A stretch of 64,000 bases of DNA from Clostridiales bacterium VE202-21 (GCA_000509105.1 BAIF02000075.1:31930-95929), one strand, 5' to 3'. Numbered from the stretch's first letter, positions 9,413-17,873 are shown. Numbers and translations are program-made. The notes: generated by a model from the letters alone, not told the origin.

Positions 9413-10426
9413 ATGAGAGCTGCAAAACTGATTTCTGCGAATACAATTAAATTAATTGAAGAGGAAATGCCCGCAATAAAATCAGAAAACGAAGTCTTAG
9501 TAGAAATTAAGGCAGTAGGTATCTGTGGAACTGATATACATATTTTTAAGGGCGAACGCGCAGATGTGGAATACCCTAGAGTTATGGGGCATGAGTTGTC
9601 TGGTTTAGTGAAACAGACAGGAAAAAGTGTGACCAGAGTGAAAGTTGGGGACAGTGTAGTCCTGGATCCGGTATTTTCCTGCGGGGAATGTATGACCTGC
9701 CGTACAGGCCACGAGAATGTATGCAATGATGTAAAATGCTATGGGGTTCAGATGGATGGCGGCTTTCAGGATTATGTTGTGGTGGAAGAAAAACACTTAT
9801 ATCCGTTCGACAGCAAAATATCATACGAACAGGCCGCACTGGCAGAACCGTTCTCAATTGCGGCGAATATACTGTCCAGAACAATGGCATCATCAGAAGA
9901 CACTGTGGTTATTATCGGAAGCGGAACAATCGGAATCTGTGTTGCACAGGCGGCAAAAGGCTTAGGAGCGAAGGTACTGGTTGCGGACGTGGTTGACGCA
10001 AAACTTTCCAAAGCAAGGGAGGCAGGAGCGGACGTTACCGTGAACAGTAATAAGGAATCTCTGAGAGAGGCGGTGGAGCGTTTTTCTCCAGGAGGGGCTT
10101 CTGTAGTGATTGATGCCGTTGGTGCAGCTCCGTTAACAGAACAGACAGTAGATATGGCTGCTCCTTGTGGGCGCATTGCTGTAATTGGGTTTGATTCTAA
10201 TCCAGCCGGTATTCCTCCTGTGAAAATCACAAAGAAAGAACTTACTTTAGTTGGTTCAAGAATGAACTGCCATCAATTCCCAAAAGTAATGCAGTGGCTA
10301 GAGGAAGGGCAGATTAATGCAGATACGATGATTTCCAGAGTATATCCATTGGAGGAGATACAAAAAGCTTTTGAGGAAACGATCTCGGAAGGTGCCGAAA
10401 TTGTGAAGACAATTATAACATTTTAA
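9413..10426 (+). CDS. Zinc-dependent alcohol dehydrogenase (L-idonate/galactonate/threonine dehydrogenase type)
   Basis: Medium-chain zinc dehydrogenase of 337 residues. The catalytic zinc ligands lie in GICGTDIHIF and GHELSG, the structural-zinc cysteines in CGECMTCRTGHENVC, and the NAD-binding motif GSGTIG in VVIIGSGTIGI. The family includes enzymes oxidising sugar acids and polyols such as L-idonate, L-galactonate and galactitol phosphate. It follows the kinase by about 100 bases with an AGAGGAG-type ribosome site, and probably supplies another redox step for converting the incoming acid into the dehydratase substrate. Confidence 0.85.
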   Translation: MRAAKLISANTIKLIEEEMPAIKSENEVLVEIKAVGICGTDIHIFKGERADVEYPRVMGHELSGLVKQTGKSVTRVKVGDSVVLDPVFSCGECMTCRTGHENVCNDVKCYGVQMDGGFQDYVVVEEKHLYPFDSKISYEQAALAEPFSIAANILSRTMASSEDTVVIIGSGTIGICVAQAAKGLGAKVLVADVVDAKLSKAREAGADVTVNSNKESLREAVERFSPGGASVVIDAVGAAPLTEQTVDMAAPCGRIAVIGFDSNPAGIPPVKITKKELTLVGSRMNCHQFPKVMQWLEEGQINADTMISRVYPLEEIQKAFEETISEGAEIVKTIITF

Positions 10427-10474
10427 AGTATTTTAAACCGGAATTGGGGTTTTTGATTAAAGGAGTCTAAAAAT

Positions 10475-11743
10475 ATGATAACAAGCAAAGAAAGAGAATA
10501 TCTCCGAGAGTTAGCAAAACGATATTCAGAATTAGCTCACGCAGACATAAATGAAAAGAAAAGAAAAAACTGGTATGCAATCAATGATCTGTCAGGTGCA
10601 GCAAAACCCGTTTTCATTAACCATTACTGGCCGCTGGCATTAAATGAGATCTTGCCGCAGAATTCTTATAAATGTCAGGATCAAACAGCAAGGCAATTTG
10701 AGTCATACTTAAAAACAAAAATGTTTTATTCAAAAGAGTTAGAGGATGATAACGTGCTGGAGCCGGTCATTTATTCACAGCAGGTTTTTGGACTTGAAGA
10801 TTATGAAGGGCTTGAGCGTAAAATTGAACGTACAGATAATGATACCGATGAAAGTGGCGCCTATGCAATGGTTCCTGTCATTGTGGAAGATTCAGACATA
10901 GAGAAACTGCGTATGCCAAAACTGACTTACGATAAAGAGACAACACGTCTTAACTATGAACAGGCATATGATATTTTTCATCCAATACTGACAGTGTTAA
11001 AAAAGCCACATACAATGGCGGCGAAAATAGCTGATGAGTTTTCCTGGTTCAGGGGGATGGAGAATACCTACATGGACATGTATGATGAACCGGAATGGAT
11101 GCACGCCGCTCTTAGGAAAATAACGGATAATTTTAAGGCACGTTTTCGGATGCTGGAAGACGCAGGAATCTGGGGGACACTGGATAATTCTGAGCCACTG
11201 GGATCGGCAGGACTTCGGTATGCTACGGGTATTCCGGATTTCCGGGATGTGGAAGACCCTTTCACGCATAAAGTCAAATTAAGTGACTCATGGGGATTCA
11301 CGTGTGCGGAGGTGTTTAACTGTGTATCAAATGCTATGCACGATGAATTTAGTTATGCATATGATAAAGAAGTTATGAGCCTGTTCAAATATATTAATGT
11401 AGGATGTTGTGAGGTATTGGACCATAAAATTGACCTGATACGTGGTCTGAATAATGCGAGAAAGATTTCCGTTAGTGAATGGTGTGATGTAGAACATGCT
11501 GCTGATGCAATCAAAGGGGATTATGTATACAGTTACCGCGCGGCGGGAGTTCATTTTGTAAATGACAGGTGGGATAAAGAAAATGCTGAAAAAGAGATCA
11601 GGAGTGTCCTGACAGCATCTAAAAAACACGGGTGCAACACGGAGATTGTTCTGAATATAGGAGGGACTCTGGGGAGGCATCCGGTAGAAAAAGTAAAAGA
11701 ATGGTCAAAAATGGTACGTGGGCTGATAAATGAGTACTATTGA
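10475..11743 (+). CDS. Uroporphyrinogen decarboxylase (URO-D)-like protein
   Basis: Protein of 422 residues with a URO-D/MtaA-like C-terminal TIM-barrel. This family also contains cobamide-dependent methyltransferases. Notable motifs are SWGFTCAEV, VGCCEVLDHKIDLI (a CC pair at a likely metal site) and the C-terminal LNIGGTLGRHPVEKV. There is no heme pathway nearby, so uroporphyrinogen is an unlikely substrate. A diverged paralogue (58075-59364) also sits in a sugar gene cluster with the same CC motif. The start ATG 10475 has an AAAGGAG ribosome site. The function in sugar metabolism is unknown. Confidence 0.75.
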   Translation: MITSKEREYLRELAKRYSELAHADINEKKRKNWYAINDLSGAAKPVFINHYWPLALNEILPQNSYKCQDQTARQFESYLKTKMFYSKELEDDNVLEPVIYSQQVFGLEDYEGLERKIERTDNDTDESGAYAMVPVIVEDSDIEKLRMPKLTYDKETTRLNYEQAYDIFHPILTVLKKPHTMAAKIADEFSWFRGMENTYMDMYDEPEWMHAALRKITDNFKARFRMLEDAGIWGTLDNSEPLGSAGLRYATGIPDFRDVEDPFTHKVKLSDSWGFTCAEVFNCVSNAMHDEFSYAYDKEVMSLFKYINVGCCEVLDHKIDLIRGLNNARKISVSEWCDVEHAADAIKGDYVYSYRAAGVHFVNDRWDKENAEKEIRSVLTASKKHGCNTEIVLNIGGTLGRHPVEKVKEWSKMVRGLINEYY

Positions 11744-11901
11744 TATATTGGAATAGAAATATGTTACTTTGTAGTGTCTGAGTTTGGGTATATAGGTATA
11801 TAATTTAGGCTATGCAGTTGTACCTACTGTATACCTTAAAATTAAAAAGTGAAAAATAGAGGGAATGCCATATCAAAATAAGGTATCAGCAACATAGAAT
11901 C

Positions 11902-11949
11902 CACAAAATCCACCAGAATTTTGAGTCTGGTGGATTTTGTGTTTATGAT
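11902..11949 (+). terminator. Rho-independent-type terminator of the sugar-acid operon
   Basis: A perfect 16-bp stem (11902-11917 with 11926-11941) with an 8-base loop is followed by a T-rich but interrupted tail. It lies about 160 bases after the last gene of the operon. Confidence 0.65.
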
Positions 11950-12321
11950 TTACATTTAGGTAAGATTATTATCTGATTTTACAGGACTGCTTTTAGTATG
12001 CTGGAAATCTATCTATTAATCTGTGATCAGTATTCACGGAAAACAGAGTACAGCTTTGTGCATGAGAATAGTTTTAGTTTCAATAAGCTCATATATTATC
12101 GTTGGTGAAAGAAAAAGTTCTATGATATGGTATGTAATTATGACAAAAGGATGATATTGGAAGTTTCATGAATTTACTATTTATCATTTATGCTACACCT
12201 ACGAAATAAAGTTTATGATAACAAAAGTATAAATAGTAAAATTGAGTGAAACTCTATTTTTAAAAAAACAAAAGAGATGGTATTACAAAAATAGTTTTGC
12301 TTTAAGAAATGCAAACAAAAG
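11950..12321. other. AT-rich intergenic stretch left of the mobile element remnant
   Basis: No gene, RNA or strong repeat is visible here. The stretch is AT-rich and lies between the operon terminator and the hairpins that mark the left part of the Tn916-like remnant. A junction with older host sequence may lie within it but cannot be placed. Confidence 0.4.
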
Positions 12322-12357
12322 GTGCTACATTCAGAGTGTGGAATATAGCACTTTTTT
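12322..12357 (+). terminator. Terminator-like hairpin
   Basis: An outer 6-bp stem (12322-12327 with 12346-12351) extended by an inner ATTC/GAAT stem is followed by six T at 12352-12357. No complete gene precedes it, so it may end a lost gene of the mobile element. Confidence 0.5.
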
Positions 12358-12360
12358 ATT

Positions 12361-12379
12361 CGACAAATATCGACAATTT
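12361..12379 (+). repeat. Left copy of a CGACAAAT-type repeat
   Basis: Two CGACAAAT/CGACAATT units in tandem, closely matching the sequence at 15480-15498 beyond the integrase gene. This is a candidate arm-type integrase site or element border. Confidence 0.4.
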
Positions 12380-12401
12380 TTACCAAAGTTAATAATATGT
12401 A

Positions 12402-12438
12402 AGGGCATATTTCCTATAGGAGAAATATGCCCTATTTT
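12402..12438 (+). terminator. Terminator-like hairpin upstream of the sigma-like gene
   Basis: A perfect 12-bp stem (12402-12413 with 12422-12433) with an 8-base loop is followed by ATTTTTA. Together with the hairpin at 12483-12519 it forms a leader that could attenuate the sigma-like gene. Confidence 0.5.
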
Positions 12439-12482
12439 TACTTTTACATATATACGTGATGTGTTTCGGATACGCTCACCAC

Positions 12483-12519
12483 CCTCCAATTCAAATTTAA
12501 GAAAAATTTGGATTGGAGG
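12483..12519 (+). promoter_or_regulatory. Hairpin that sequesters the ribosome binding site
   Basis: The segment 12483-12498 pairs with 12504-12519 over 16 bp with a single mismatch position (G-T) and a 5-base loop. The 3' arm contains the GGAGG Shine-Dalgarno site (12515-12519) of the sigma-like gene starting at 12527, so the folded RNA would hide it. Confidence 0.55.
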
Positions 12520-12526
12520 AATGAAT

Positions 12527-12999
12527 ATGTATGGCAGTAAAGATAAGTCATATGAACTAATTATAGAAAAATCAGAAAAAGAAATACATTATTACATTAT
12601 TTATCTTGAAGACGGAAGCGATCAGCCAAAATAGAAATTTCTGAAGCAGTATACCAAGTGTATAAGAATTCAGAATTACGCCAGAAAAGTCAGGAGAACA
12701 TTTTTGACAGACATATAGAGCATTTGGATTTGACTGAAGTACAGCTTCAGAGACGAGCAATTCATGATGAAATAGATCTGGAAAGCAAGGTAATAGACAA
12801 GCTTAGAAATAAATTGTTATTTGAAGAAATTGCCAACTTACCAGACACACAGCGGAATCGTTTTCTTCTTTACTATGAAATGGATTATACATACGATCAA
12901 ATTGCACAAAAGGAGGGATGCTCAAAAATGGCCGTGAAATACTCCATAGATGCAGCAAGAAAGAAAATCATAGAAAAAATAAAAAAGTTTGAAAGCTAG
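12527..12999 (+). pseudogene. Sigma-70 region 4-like small regulator of a Tn916-type element (frameshifted)
   Basis: Small sigma-like/helix-turn-helix protein of the type found at the regulatory end of Tn916-like conjugative elements. The C-terminal half carries a region-4-style sequence (ANLPDTQRNRFLLYYEMD and QIAQKEGCSKMAVKYSID). The N-terminal part (from ATG 12527) ends at a stop at 12632, and the rest continues one frame away. One additional A in the AAAA run at 12628-12631 would join them into about 157 residues, the expected size. The break could be a sequencing indel or true decay, since the neighbouring element is clearly degraded. Confidence 0.7.
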
Positions 13000-13030
13000 A
13001 CTTTACTTTTGAGCTTTAAGTGAGGAATAG

Positions 13031-13485
13031 GATGAGAAGGCTTTTTTCTCCCCATTCCAGATTGTTCTGCTGAATGGGCTGTACTTTGATAACCGAATAC
13101 CCATTCATCAGATACATTCCTATTGCCGCTGTGATGAGCAGCAGCTACTTTCACGAATGCGCCATGACATGCAGGACACAGAGACAGCATCAACCTATAT
13201 GACAGCCTGTGCTTCTTGGCTGCATAAGCGGGAAACATTTCGTGATAATTGCCGGATTGCGCCCGGCAAGGCGATGACAGGCAATAGGCATAATGATACT
13301 CCCGTCCAGTCACAGCCCGTGCGTTCAGAGCGTCCCAGGCAATGAGGGCGGCAGCCAGAGAACCTGGCTGGGGAGGCAAGGCATCTCGTGGAGCAGGTCA
13401 GCAGCCAGCCGTTTGATGATTTCCTATATGCCAGGGTGTCGGGGACAAAAGAGGCATGCTATGAATTCAGATTAGGAGGATCAAC
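13031..13485 (+). pseudogene. Decayed reading frame of the mobile element
   Basis: One plus-strand frame is open from 13031 to a stop at 13343-13345 and then continues open in the same frame to about 13490. It reads like protein throughout (for example RHDMQDTETASTYMTACA, and later [12 protein letters not shown]) but lacks a start codon with a ribosome site near its beginning. I do not recognise the family. Its place between the sigma-like gene and mazF suggests a relic of an element gene. Confidence 0.45.
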
Positions 13486-13854
13486 ATGGCAGGGAGAATA
13501 TACAGAGGTGATTTATACTATGTAGATTTAGAGCCAGTGGTAGGATCGGAGCAGGGTGGTTTACGCCCTGCTCTTATCATACAGAATAATATAGGAAACT
13601 TTTACAGCCCGACTGTTATAGTAGCAGCACTTTCCGGCAGGATTGAGACGAAAGCCAAGATGCCCACACATCATCTCATCAAAGCAAATGGCAGATTAGA
13701 AGATGATTCACTGGTTCTTCTGGAGCAGATCCGTACAGTCGATAAGAGTCGGCTGCATGAATTTGCTGGTCACTTAAACGAGAGTGATATGTTAGATGTA
13801 GACAAATGCCTCGCTATAAGCATTGCTTTAGACAAGCTTTATTCTTCCAGATAG
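13486..13854 (+). CDS. mazF: MazF/PemK-type endoribonuclease toxin without visible antitoxin
   Basis: Protein of 122 residues matching the MazF/PemK toxin family, which cleaves mRNA at short sequences. It shows the N-terminal [19 protein letters not shown], the RPALIIQNN strand with the conserved Arg, and [14 protein letters not shown]. The start ATG 13486 follows an AGGAGGA ribosome site. No mazE-like antitoxin gene lies immediately upstream; the previous segment is a decayed frame. Lone MazF-like genes at this position of integrative elements are common, and a distant or non-canonical antitoxin is possible. Confidence 0.85.
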   Translation: MAGRIYRGDLYYVDLEPVVGSEQGGLRPALIIQNNIGNFYSPTVIVAALSGRIETKAKMPTHHLIKANGRLEDDSLVLLEQIRTVDKSRLHEFAGHLNESDMLDVDKCLAISIALDKLYSSR

Positions 13855-13889
13855 CAAAAACGAAATATCAGAAGTTTGAGGAAACAACA

Positions 13890-14090
13890 ATGAATAAAAA
13901 GGAGATCCCAATTTGGGAAAAATCAAATCTTACATTAGAAGAGGCGGCAGCATATTTTGGAATTGGAGTAAACACTTTGAAAAATATGACTGCCTCTGAG
14001 GACTGCAAGTTTGTATTGTGGGTTGGTACAAAGCGTCTTATTAAGCGGAAGTTACTGGATGAATATCTTGCCGGCTGCTATTCCATTTAA
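13890..14090 (+). CDS. xis: Tn916-type excisionase
   Basis: Small basic DNA-binding protein of 66 residues, nearly the length of Tn916 Xis. It shows the family pattern IPIWEKSNLTLEEAAAYFGI followed by a winged-helix segment and a basic KRKLLDEYL tail. The start ATG 13890 has GAGGAA six bases upstream. It directs excision by bending DNA with the integrase encoded next. Confidence 0.85.
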   Translation: MNKKEIPIWEKSNLTLEEAAAYFGIGVNTLKNMTASEDCKFVLWVGTKRLIKRKLLDEYLAGCYSI

Positions 14091-14181
14091 ATGTGGACAG
14101 AATTGAAATCAGGGTCTTGTTATGCTATGTTTTAAGAGTCATAGCAAGACTCTTCCTTAAGTAAGGAAAGGGGCGCTGAAA

Positions 14182-15417
14182 ATGTCTGGGAAAAGAACAG
14201 ATAAAAAAGGGCGGATTTTACGTGGAGGTGAGACACAAAGGAAAGACGGAAAATATGAGTATAAGTATACCGATTCATCAGGAGAAAGACGTTCTGTCTA
14301 TAGTTGGAAATTAGTTCCGACAGACCGGATGCCGCCTTATAAAACACCTGATATTTCTCTTCGGGAAAAGGAAGAAGAGATCGAAAAGCATTTGAGGGAG
14401 CATACCAGTATCAGCGGAGCTCAGATAACGTTGGCGAATGCAGTTCGAAAATATTTGGAGATTCGAAAGTTTGCACCATCAACATACGAAAATTATAGAT
14501 ATTATTTTAAAAAGGATATTGCTGATTCCCCATTGGGAAGGACGAAGGCAATTGATCTTGTAAAATCAGATATAAAAGCCTTTTACAACAAGTTAAGCAG
14601 GGAAGGCTATGAGGATGGGACAATTCAGATTGTCCATAAAATTATTCATCCTGCATTGGAAATGCTGGTAGATGACAACATTCTGGGAAGAAATCCTGCA
14701 GATGGCTGCTGCAGGGATTATTCAAGTTCAGAGCCGCGGGAAGCAATGACCCCGGAAGAACGGGATATCTTTTATAATGAGATCATAAAAATGTTCCGAG
14801 ATGCTGAAAAATATTATCTGATATTTACAGTGATGCAGGGACTTTCATGCCGGGTCAGTGAACTTGTGGGATTAACATGGTCCGATGTGAATATGAAAAG
14901 GCGGGAGGTAGTCATTGATCATGGGCTACTATATCGTAAGAAGAATGGAAAGACTCAGTTTTACATCACGAAGGGAACTGATAAAAACAAGAAGAGAATC
15001 ATACCAATGACAGATGAGGTATACCGGGCTTTTCAAAAGCTGCGGGAAAAATCATTGAAAAATCCTTCAAAGCGTGAAGTTGATGGATATTCAAACTTTG
15101 TATTTGTTAACCAAAGAGGAGGACCGATGTATCCAACTAACATCAATAAAGCATTATATAGAATAGTAGATAGGTACAAGGAAAAGACCGGCAAAGATTT
15201 TCCTACAATTTCAAATCATATTTTCAGGCATACAGGATGTACAGTGATGGCCGAAGCTGAAGTTGATCCAAGCACAATGAAATATATCATGGGCCACAAA
15301 AATGTTAAAATGATCTTAAAGGTTTACGACTCAGTGAACCCGGAACGTATCCGCCAGCAAATGAAAAAACTAAATAAGAAGCCAATGGAAGATGAAAAAC
15401 AGAGGGCTGTAATTTGA
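14182..15417 (+). CDS. int: Tn916-type tyrosine integrase
   Basis: Tyrosine recombinase of 411 residues with the Tn916 Int layout: an N-terminal arm-binding domain (KDGKYEYKYTDSSGERRSVY), a core-binding domain (about residues 80-175) and a catalytic domain. The catalytic residues are all present: R224 (SCRVSE), a lysine in the TKGTDKNKK hairpin, H346 and R349 (HIFRHT), H372 (MGHKN) and the nucleophile Y382 (VYDSV). It should therefore be active, in contrast to the decayed genes upstream. A ribosome site (AGGAAAGGGG) precedes ATG 14182. Confidence 0.92.
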   Translation: MSGKRTDKKGRILRGGETQRKDGKYEYKYTDSSGERRSVYSWKLVPTDRMPPYKTPDISLREKEEEIEKHLREHTSISGAQITLANAVRKYLEIRKFAPSTYENYRYYFKKDIADSPLGRTKAIDLVKSDIKAFYNKLSREGYEDGTIQIVHKIIHPALEMLVDDNILGRNPADGCCRDYSSSEPREAMTPEERDIFYNEIIKMFRDAEKYYLIFTVMQGLSCRVSELVGLTWSDVNMKRREVVIDHGLLYRKKNGKTQFYITKGTDKNKKRIIPMTDEVYRAFQKLREKSLKNPSKREVDGYSNFVFVNQRGGPMYPTNINKALYRIVDRYKEKTGKDFPTISNHIFRHTGCTVMAEAEVDPSTMKYIMGHKNVKMILKVYDSVNPERIRQQMKKLNKKPMEDEKQRAVI

Positions 15418-15479
15418 ATTCTGCAGATATAAGTCCGAATTTTTGATAGCTTTTACGGCAGAGTTCACAGCAACGTTTA

Positions 15480-15498
15480 CGACAAATTTACGACATTT
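15480..15498 (+). repeat. Right copy of a CGACAAAT-type repeat
   Basis: CGACAAATTTACGACATTT lies 62 bases after the integrase stop and matches the left copy apart from small indels. Tandem TTTACGAC units resemble arm-type binding sites of Tn916-like integrases. Confidence 0.4.
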
Positions 15499-15567
15499 CG
15501 AAGATTACTTATAACGAGATACAAAGATTTATGTGAAAATTTTGGTGAAATTGACCAAAAAAACTGC

Positions 15568-15596
15568 TTGCATAACCACATATAATGGGTTATAAT
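15568..15596 (+). promoter_or_regulatory. Promoter of the FMN-riboswitch/ribU transcript
   Basis: TTGCAT at 15568-15573 and TATAAT at 15591-15596 are separated by exactly 17 bases, directly upstream of the riboswitch. Confidence 0.8.
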
Positions 15597-15618
15597 AACC
15601 TATAGAATAGAACGAATT

Positions 15619-15736
15619 CTTCGGGGTCGGGTGCAATTCCCAACCGGCGGTATAGTCCGCGACCCACTGCCATAATGACAGCGGTTGAACTGGTGTAATT
15701 CCAGTACCGACAGTAAAGTCTGGATGAGAGAAGAAA
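15619..15736 (+). ncRNA. FMN riboswitch (RFN element)
   Basis: The conserved RFN blocks are visible: TCGGGGTCGGGTGCAATTCC at the start, CCGGCGGTA, the ACTGGTGTAATTCCAGTACC segment, CCGACAGT, and GTCTGGATGAGAGAAGAAA at the end. It binds flavin mononucleotide and is followed by an intrinsic terminator (15761-15788), so high FMN should stop transcription before the riboflavin transporter gene at 15872. Confidence 0.95.
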
Positions 15737-15760
15737 TTGATGCCGTAAAAGCGTAATCTT

Positions 15761-15788
15761 AACCCCGGAATTATCATCCGGGGTTTTT
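15761..15788 (+). terminator. Riboswitch expression-platform terminator
   Basis: A 9-bp GC-rich stem (15761-15769 with 15777-15785) followed by a T-run, placed between the FMN aptamer and ribU as in transcription-attenuating RFN elements. Confidence 0.88.
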
Positions 15789-15871
15789 ATTATGTCTGAG
15801 ACACGATCTCCATGAAGATTTTCTTTCTTTTCAATTCAAATCATTTGTATAATTAAAGGAGAGAAACGACT

Positions 15872-16498
15872 ATGAACACAGAAAGTAATGTAGTACAAAA
15901 GTCACAATCTAAAATTGGAATCCGTACAATCGCACAGATCGGAATGTTATCAGCCATTGCAACGGTATTGATGCTGTTCGAAATCCCGCTTCCATTTGCG
16001 CCCGCATTTTATCAGATTGATTTCAGTGAGGTTCCGGTACTGGTAGGATGTTTTGTAATGGGGCCGCTGGCAGGAGCCGTGATTGAGCTTGTAAAGATTT
16101 TGTTAAACCTGGTGATTAATGGGACGATCACTGCCGGTGTCGGTGAAGCTGCAAACTTTTTAATCGGATGTGCATTATGTGTGCCGGCAGGACTGATTTA
16201 CAAGAAAAAGCGCACCAGATCAAGTGCAATTATCGGACTAACCGCAGGGACTATTTTTATGACGGCGATCGGATGCGTACTGAATGCATTTATCCTTCTT
16301 CCGGCATATGCGGCAGCGTTTGGGATGCCGATCGATGCGCTGGTGGATATGGGATCGGCTATTAATGCAAGTATTACTGGTCTTACCACATTCGTTATGT
16401 TTGCTGTGGCGCCGTTCAATCTATTAAAGGGTGTGCTGGTATCCCTGATTGTATTATTGATTTATAAAAAGATCAGCCCGATCTTTCGGATGCGGTAA
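15872..16498 (+). CDS. ribU: RibU-type riboflavin ECF transporter S component
   Basis: Membrane protein of 208 residues with about six hydrophobic segments and the RibU-style motifs ALIAxxx-like first helix, EIPLPFAPAFYQIDFSEVP and GPLAGAVIELVKILLNL. It binds riboflavin outside the cell and works with the shared ECF energising module (EcfA/A'/T), which is not encoded here. Control by the FMN riboswitch directly upstream supports the assignment. The ribosome site AAAGGAG precedes ATG 15872. Confidence 0.92.
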   Translation: MNTESNVVQKSQSKIGIRTIAQIGMLSAIATVLMLFEIPLPFAPAFYQIDFSEVPVLVGCFVMGPLAGAVIELVKILLNLVINGTITAGVGEAANFLIGCALCVPAGLIYKKKRTRSSAIIGLTAGTIFMTAIGCVLNAFILLPAYAAAFGMPIDALVDMGSAINASITGLTTFVMFAVAPFNLLKGVLVSLIVLLIYKKISPIFRMR

Positions 16499-16554
16499 TA
16501 AGGAGTCAGGCAAGTAAAATAATTTTATAATGAGAAGATGATAAAATAAGATGC

Positions 16555-16596
16555 GGCTGCCATTCGGGGATTCAAGTCCCCGGTTGGCAGCCTTTT
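16555..16596 (+). terminator. Terminator of ribU
   Basis: A stem of GGCTGCCA and an inner TCGGGGA arm pairs with the complementary arms ending at 16592, followed by TTTT. The stem loop resembles a tRNA T-arm by chance but has no acceptor or anticodon partner. Confidence 0.75.
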
Positions 16597-16705
16597 ACCT
16601 GCCCAAAAGAGCCACTGACCGGTTTTCTGTAGACTTTCTTTTTTATTTTGGATAAGATAAATACAGAAAAGGAAACAATTCAATTAAAGGCAGGAGGAAA
16701 CGGAT

Positions 16706-17158
16706 ATGAAGGTGGAGATCGAAAAAGTAGGGATAGAGACGGAAGAATCTGCCAGGATCCGCGTGCATGAGGAAAGCGAGAGTACGAAAAGGCTGGCTCA
16801 GTTTATTGAACAGGAAAGATATAAGTTTCTGATATTAACCTGCAACAAGGACGATAAGATTTATCAGATTAAGTGCAGAGAAATTTACTACATCGAATCT
16901 ATGCAGGAGGTACAGTATATCCATACCAGGGAGGATATTTATTCTACGAGGAAGCGTCTTTATGAGCTGGAGGGACTGCTTCCGCCGGAATTTGTCAGGG
17001 CATCCAAATCGGTGCTTCTGAATATGGCGAAAGTGGAGGTCTATAAGCCGTCAGTCGGTGGGATTATGATTGCAGAATTTGCAAATGGCGACGTTACCTA
17101 TATTTCAAGGAAATATTTAAAAGGACTCAGAGCCAAGATTAAGGAGGGATTGTTATGA
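16706..17158 (+). CDS. LytTR-domain transcriptional regulator
   Basis: Protein of 150 residues. The C-terminal 95 residues form a LytTR DNA-binding domain (IYYIESMQEVQYIHTREDIY, then PPEFVRASKSVLLNMAKVE and YISRKYLKGLRAKI). No receiver domain is present. Such stand-alone LytTR proteins are often paired with a DUF3021-type membrane protein, as here, where the genes overlap by four bases. They usually regulate membrane or bacteriocin-related genes and may autoregulate. The start follows AGGAGG. Confidence 0.87.
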   Translation: MKVEIEKVGIETEESARIRVHEESESTKRLAQFIEQERYKFLILTCNKDDKIYQIKCREIYYIESMQEVQYIHTREDIYSTRKRLYELEGLLPPEFVRASKSVLLNMAKVEVYKPSVGGIMIAEFANGDVTYISRKYLKGLRAKIKEGLL

Positions 17159-17799
17159 AAGAAAACAGGATTTCTGAAGAGACAAGAGAGAAGATTTATC
17201 AGGGATGCTTTTTGGGGCTGCTTCTTTTTGCGAGTACTGCGCTGTTTTTGAGTCTTAGAAAAGATATGAACGAGGTGGGCCGGATACTGCCATTTATTCC
17301 CGCAGCCCTGGCAGGATATCTGGTGATCGGCAATCTGCTGGTTTGGCTACATTACCTGCCGGAGAAGGGAAGGGTCAGCAGCTGGTTTAAAGGGGCGGCA
17401 GCTGTGTACTGGATCGATTTGATCGCTGTCGGTTTTGTATTGCTGTCCTTTATAGTGTCGGAGTCCTGGCGGCACATCATTCTGGTGAATGCGGCAGTGG
17501 TTCTGGTCTGCTGGATACTGGATTACCGTTCTGTTTTGAAAATTGCGAAAGAGCTGAATGGCAGAACTGTCAAAGGCAGATACCTGGTCGTTGATCTGGA
17601 TGAATGCCCAAAAGGAGCGGAGGCTTTTTGCCGGGAAATAGAAGATTATTGCAGGAAGAATAAAATTAAGCTGGAATTTCTGCAAAGGGAGAAACCGGCA
17701 GTCATTCTGATGGATGGGGAGAAATATGAGGTCACACTGGATTTCTTTTACTCACAGTTTGGCCCTATGTATGCACTGAAATTCAGAAAAGACGGATAG
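17155..17799 (+). CDS. DUF3021-like membrane protein with extra C-terminal domain
   Basis: Protein of 214 residues with four predicted membrane segments in the first 130 residues (near 15-30, 40-62, 80-100, 105-125), like DUF3021 partners of LytTR regulators. A soluble tail of about 80 residues follows (KGRYLVVDLDECPKGAEAFC onwards), which is unusual since typical DUF3021 proteins end soon after the membrane part. The gene overlaps the LytTR gene by ATGA, indicating translational coupling. It may act as a membrane anti-regulator; this is inferred from family context. Confidence 0.7.
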   Translation: MKENRISEETREKIYQGCFLGLLLFASTALFLSLRKDMNEVGRILPFIPAALAGYLVIGNLLVWLHYLPEKGRVSSWFKGAAAVYWIDLIAVGFVLLSFIVSESWRHIILVNAAVVLVCWILDYRSVLKIAKELNGRTVKGRYLVVDLDECPKGAEAFCREIEDYCRKNKIKLEFLQREKPAVILMDGEKYEVTLDFFYSQFGPMYALKFRKDG

Positions 17800-17829
17800 C
17801 TCAAGGCAAAAAAATAGCGGAAAAAAGCC

Positions 17830-17873
17830 CGGATGCGGCGCTTTCTTAAGGGAGGGCGCCGCATCCGTTTTTT
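17830..17873 (+). terminator. Strong intrinsic terminator after the LytTR/DUF3021 pair
   Basis: A perfect 12-bp GC-rich stem (17830-17841 with 17856-17867) followed by six T at 17868-17873. Confidence 0.92.

Larger units (their letters stand above)
12361..15498 (+). mobile_element. Remnant of a Tn916-like integrative element (regulatory/int end)
   Basis: The order sigma-like gene, decayed frame, mazF, xis, int is the right-end module of Tn916-like elements. No relaxase, coupling ATPase or conjugation genes are present, so this is either a heavily reduced element or a deletion derivative. Similar sequences lie at both ends (12361-12379 and 15480-15498) and may be integrase-binding sites or the borders. 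The exact borders are not proven. Confidence 0.6.

Noticed and set aside
12996..13379. Minus-strand frame of 127 codons opposite the decayed element gene
   Set aside because: No ribosome site or family; the plus-strand frame has better protein character.
16555..16596. tRNA-like T-arm and acceptor in the stem after ribU
   Set aside because: Only one hairpin; no D-arm, anticodon arm or CCA end. It is better explained as an intrinsic terminator.
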